The notes beneath the pieces are model-generated. The model did not search any database. It had not been told where the DNA came from and was given only the letters and a program-made list of their open reading frames with translations. DNA of 8,882 nt, from NCBI GenBank assembly GCA_008080615.1, contig VIKJ01000060.1:6721-15602 (forward strand), given 5' to 3'. Made by a program: the position numbers and the translations under genes. The stretch's first letter is position 1; each line of letters opens with the position of its first letter. Source of the stretch: Chitinophagaceae bacterium. GTDB taxonomy: Bacteria > Bacteroidota > Bacteroidia > Chitinophagales > Chitinophagaceae. Below are positions 7,024-8,882 of the stretch, in pieces.

Positions 7024-8205
7024 ATGAATATCAGTGAATTGACAAATATTATTTGGGGCATTTTCCAAGTGGTAATTGGCTATAATTTGGTATTGCCATT
7101 TCTTTTATTATTGATTTATTTTTTAGTTAGGCCTAAAAAAGAAAATAGTTCTATTGTTTTACCTGAAGTTGATTATGCAATTATTGTAACAGCGTATGAG
7201 CAAACCACTTTATTAAATAGTGTAGTTAAATCTATTTTAAAACTCAATTATCAAAATTATCTTATTTATATAGTTGCAGATAAGTGCGATGTTACTAATT
7301 TGAAATTCGACAACGATAAGGTTATTGTGCTTAGGCCCGAAGATACATTGGCAAGTAACACACGCTCTCATTTCTATGCAATCAATCGGTTTAAAAGGGC
7401 GCATGAAAGGCTTACTATTATTGATAGTGATAATATTGTAGATCCTGAATACTTAAATGCGTTAAATGTATATTTCAATAAAGGATTTAAAGCAGTGCAA
7501 GGGTTAAGGGATGCTAAGAATTTAGAAACAATGTATGCTAGTTTAGATGCTGCAAGGGATATTTATTACCATTTTTATGATGGAAAAGTGTTATTCTCTG
7601 TAGGTTCTTCTGCTACGCTTTCCGGTTCTGGAATGGGTTTCACTGTAGAATTATATAAGGAATGTTTAGGCCATTTAGACATTACAGGTGCAGGGTTTGA
7701 TAAAATACTACAAAAGCAGATAGTTGAAAAAGGTAATAGAATTGCATTTGCAGAAAATGCAATTGTTTACGACGAAAAAACATCTAAATCAGACCAGTTG
7801 GTTAATCAACGAGCAAGATGGATTAATACATGGTTCAGGTATTTTTCCTTTGGGTTTGGACTTGTAGGAAATGGAATATTAAAATTGAATTGGAATCAGT
7901 TTTTGTTTGGACTTGTTTTACTTCGCCCCCCTTTATTTATGTTTTTATTGATTGCAGTTGTTTGTATGATGATTAATATTTTTTTAAATCCTATAATAGC
8001 ATTGTTATGGTTTGTAGCATTATTGATATTTGTTTTAGGGTTTGTTTTATCCTTATTATTGAATCATACAGATAAACGTATTTACCGTTCTTTAGTAGGT
8101 ATACCATCCTTCATTTTTTACCAAATCCTATCTTTATTAAAAGTGAGGAATGCCAATAAGCATTCTGTGGCAACCAAGCATTTTCATGCTGAAAAAGAAG
8201 AATAG
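7024..8205 (+). CDS. Membrane-anchored glycosyltransferase family 2 (processive-type motifs)
   Basis: The 393-residue protein has an N-terminal membrane helix (about 13-35), a cytoplasmic GT-A domain and a C-terminal membrane region with about two helices (304-321 and 323-346). GT2 motifs in order are AIIVTAYEQ (the donor-binding strand), IIDSDNIVDP with the DSD metal site (134-136), GSGMGF (201-206), GAGFDKILQ with D226 at the probable catalytic-base position, and QRARW (262-266), the QxxRW signature of cellulose/hyaluronan-synthase-like enzymes. It therefore probably works at the inner face of the membrane, adding a sugar to a lipid-linked or growing chain. Whether it is processive cannot be told: it has fewer membrane helices than true synthases. 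It lies 17 bases after the co-polymerase and 14 before the methyltransferase, consistent with one operon. Its DNA is notably AT-rich. Confidence 0.93.
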   Translation: MNISELTNIIWGIFQVVIGYNLVLPFLLLLIYFLVRPKKENSSIVLPEVDYAIIVTAYEQTTLLNSVVKSILKLNYQNYLIYIVADKCDVTNLKFDNDKVIVLRPEDTLASNTRSHFYAINRFKRAHERLTIIDSDNIVDPEYLNALNVYFNKGFKAVQGLRDAKNLETMYASLDAARDIYYHFYDGKVLFSVGSSATLSGSGMGFTVELYKECLGHLDITGAGFDKILQKQIVEKGNRIAFAENAIVYDEKTSKSDQLVNQRARWINTWFRYFSFGFGLVGNGILKLNWNQFLFGLVLLRPPLFMFLLIAVVCMMINIFLNPIIALLWFVALLIFVLGFVLSLLLNHTDKRIYRSLVGIPSFIFYQILSLLKVRNANKHSVATKHFHAEKEE

Positions 8206-8219
8206 GTTAAAACTAACCC

Positions 8220-8882
8220 GTGAAAGCTGCTATACAGTTTGTTTTACAAAAATTAATGGGATACAAAATGTATTTATTTGTATTTGCCATTTTTTCGGTA
8301 TACCGATTTCGGTTAACTAAGTATGATAAAGAGTTTGCATTTTTTTTACGTTTAATTCCTCAGTTTAATGGCAATATTGTTTTAGATATTGGTGCTAATA
8401 TTGGTGTTACATCTACATTAATTGGAGCTAGTTTTCCACAGTATTCAGTTTGGGCTTTTGAACCTGTACAATTGAATATGGATACTTTGGAAAAAGTGAA
8501 CCATTATTTTGAAATTAAAAACGTTCGGATGATTCAAAAAGCAGTGGGTGAAAAATCGGGAGAAATTGAAATTCATACACCCATTCAAAAAGGAGTAAAA
8601 AAGCAAGGGTTAAGTTACATTATTGAAAATGGTTCCCAAAAAATAGATAGCCAAATCAAGGAGTTGGCTAAAATGGTTTCTTTAGATACCTTAATTGAAC
8701 AGTTTTCGAAAGAAAAAGTTGCTGCTATAAAAATGGATGTAGAAAATTATGAATTATTTGTATTGCAGGGAGGAACACAATTCATTCAAAGGCATCGACC
8801 CCTTATTTTTGCTGAATTATGGGAAAATGTGCGAAAATTGCCTTGCATTGAGTTAATGGAGGGCTTAGGGTATATTACATAC
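8220..8882 (+). CDS. FkbM-family SAM-dependent methyltransferase, C-terminus missing
   Basis: An open frame of 221 codons runs from GTG 8220 to the window edge without a stop. The SAM-binding motif I is VLDIGANIGVTS (D56, G58, N60, G62), the acidic residue after the second strand is in AFEP (E81), and the FkbM hallmark appears as IKMDVENYELFVLQGG (D173, E175), where many members have Glu-Gly rather than Glu-Asn. FkbM-type enzymes methylate hydroxyl groups, often on sugars, so an O-methylation of the polysaccharide or of its precursor is plausible. GTG 8220 is preferred because it lies 14 bases after the previous stop; in-frame ATGs at 8256 and 8268 are alternatives that would shorten a hydrophobic N-terminal stretch (residues 17-26). 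By family size only a few tens of residues should be missing. It is the last visible gene of the plus-strand run. Confidence 0.88.
   Translation, partial: MKAAIQFVLQKLMGYKMYLFVFAIFSVYRFRLTKYDKEFAFFLRLIPQFNGNIVLDIGANIGVTSTLIGASFPQYSVWAFEPVQLNMDTLEKVNHYFEIKNVRMIQKAVGEKSGEIEIHTPIQKGVKKQGLSYIIENGSQKIDSQIKELAKMVSLDTLIEQFSKEKVAAIKMDVENYELFVLQGGTQFIQRHRPLIFAELWENVRKLPCIELMEGLGYITY

Overview
The window is AT-rich DNA that reads as a member of the Bacteroidota. This is suggested by the AT-biased codons, the lack of clear Shine-Dalgarno sequences, the style of the sugar transferase (a receiver-like domain fused to a catalytic domain with a cysteine-bearing insert), and a TolC-like/Wzz-like pair. A finer placement such as Chitinophagales or Sphingobacteriales is only a guess. 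The content is one side of an exopolysaccharide or capsule biosynthesis locus that abuts an unrelated oxidoreductase gene.

Layout. Positions 1-731 (minus) hold most of a quinone oxidoreductase/zeta-crystallin-type dehydrogenase that runs off the left edge. A minus-strand family 2 glycosyltransferase (804-1610) lies upstream of it. A 209-base divergent gap follows. On the plus strand there is then a single-domain response regulator broken by an internal, frame-shifting deletion (1820-2145), and 8 bases later a bacterial sugar transferase with a degenerate receiver-like N-terminus (2154-3350). A minus-strand hexapeptide-repeat acyltransferase (3347-3961) converges on it with overlapping stop codons. 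After a second divergent gap comes a tight plus-strand run: a small, single-repeat TolC-like outer-membrane protein (4122-4841), a Wzz/Wzc-like polysaccharide co-polymerase with a diverged ATPase domain (4841-7006), a membrane family 2 glycosyltransferase (7024-8205), and an FkbM-type methyltransferase cut by the right edge (8220-8882).

How the parts could work together (inference from families). The sugar transferase would load the first sugar phosphate onto undecaprenyl phosphate. The two glycosyltransferases would extend the repeat unit, and the acyltransferase and the FkbM methyltransferase would decorate it. The co-polymerase would control chain length and link the inner membrane to an outer-membrane duct. 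No Wza-type export lipoprotein, flippase or polymerase is visible here. The gene translationally coupled to the co-polymerase is the TolC-like protein instead. No tRNA, rRNA, CRISPR array, insertion sequence or phage gene was seen.

Most notable: the broken response regulator next to a receiver-like domain that has lost its phosphorylation residues; the half-size TolC-like protein coupled to the co-polymerase; the co-polymerase ATPase domain with altered Walker A' and B motifs and no C-terminal tyrosine cluster; and the four-cysteine insert in the sugar transferase. None of these alone proves a new system. The TolC-like/co-polymerase pair is the best candidate for a poorly described export arrangement.
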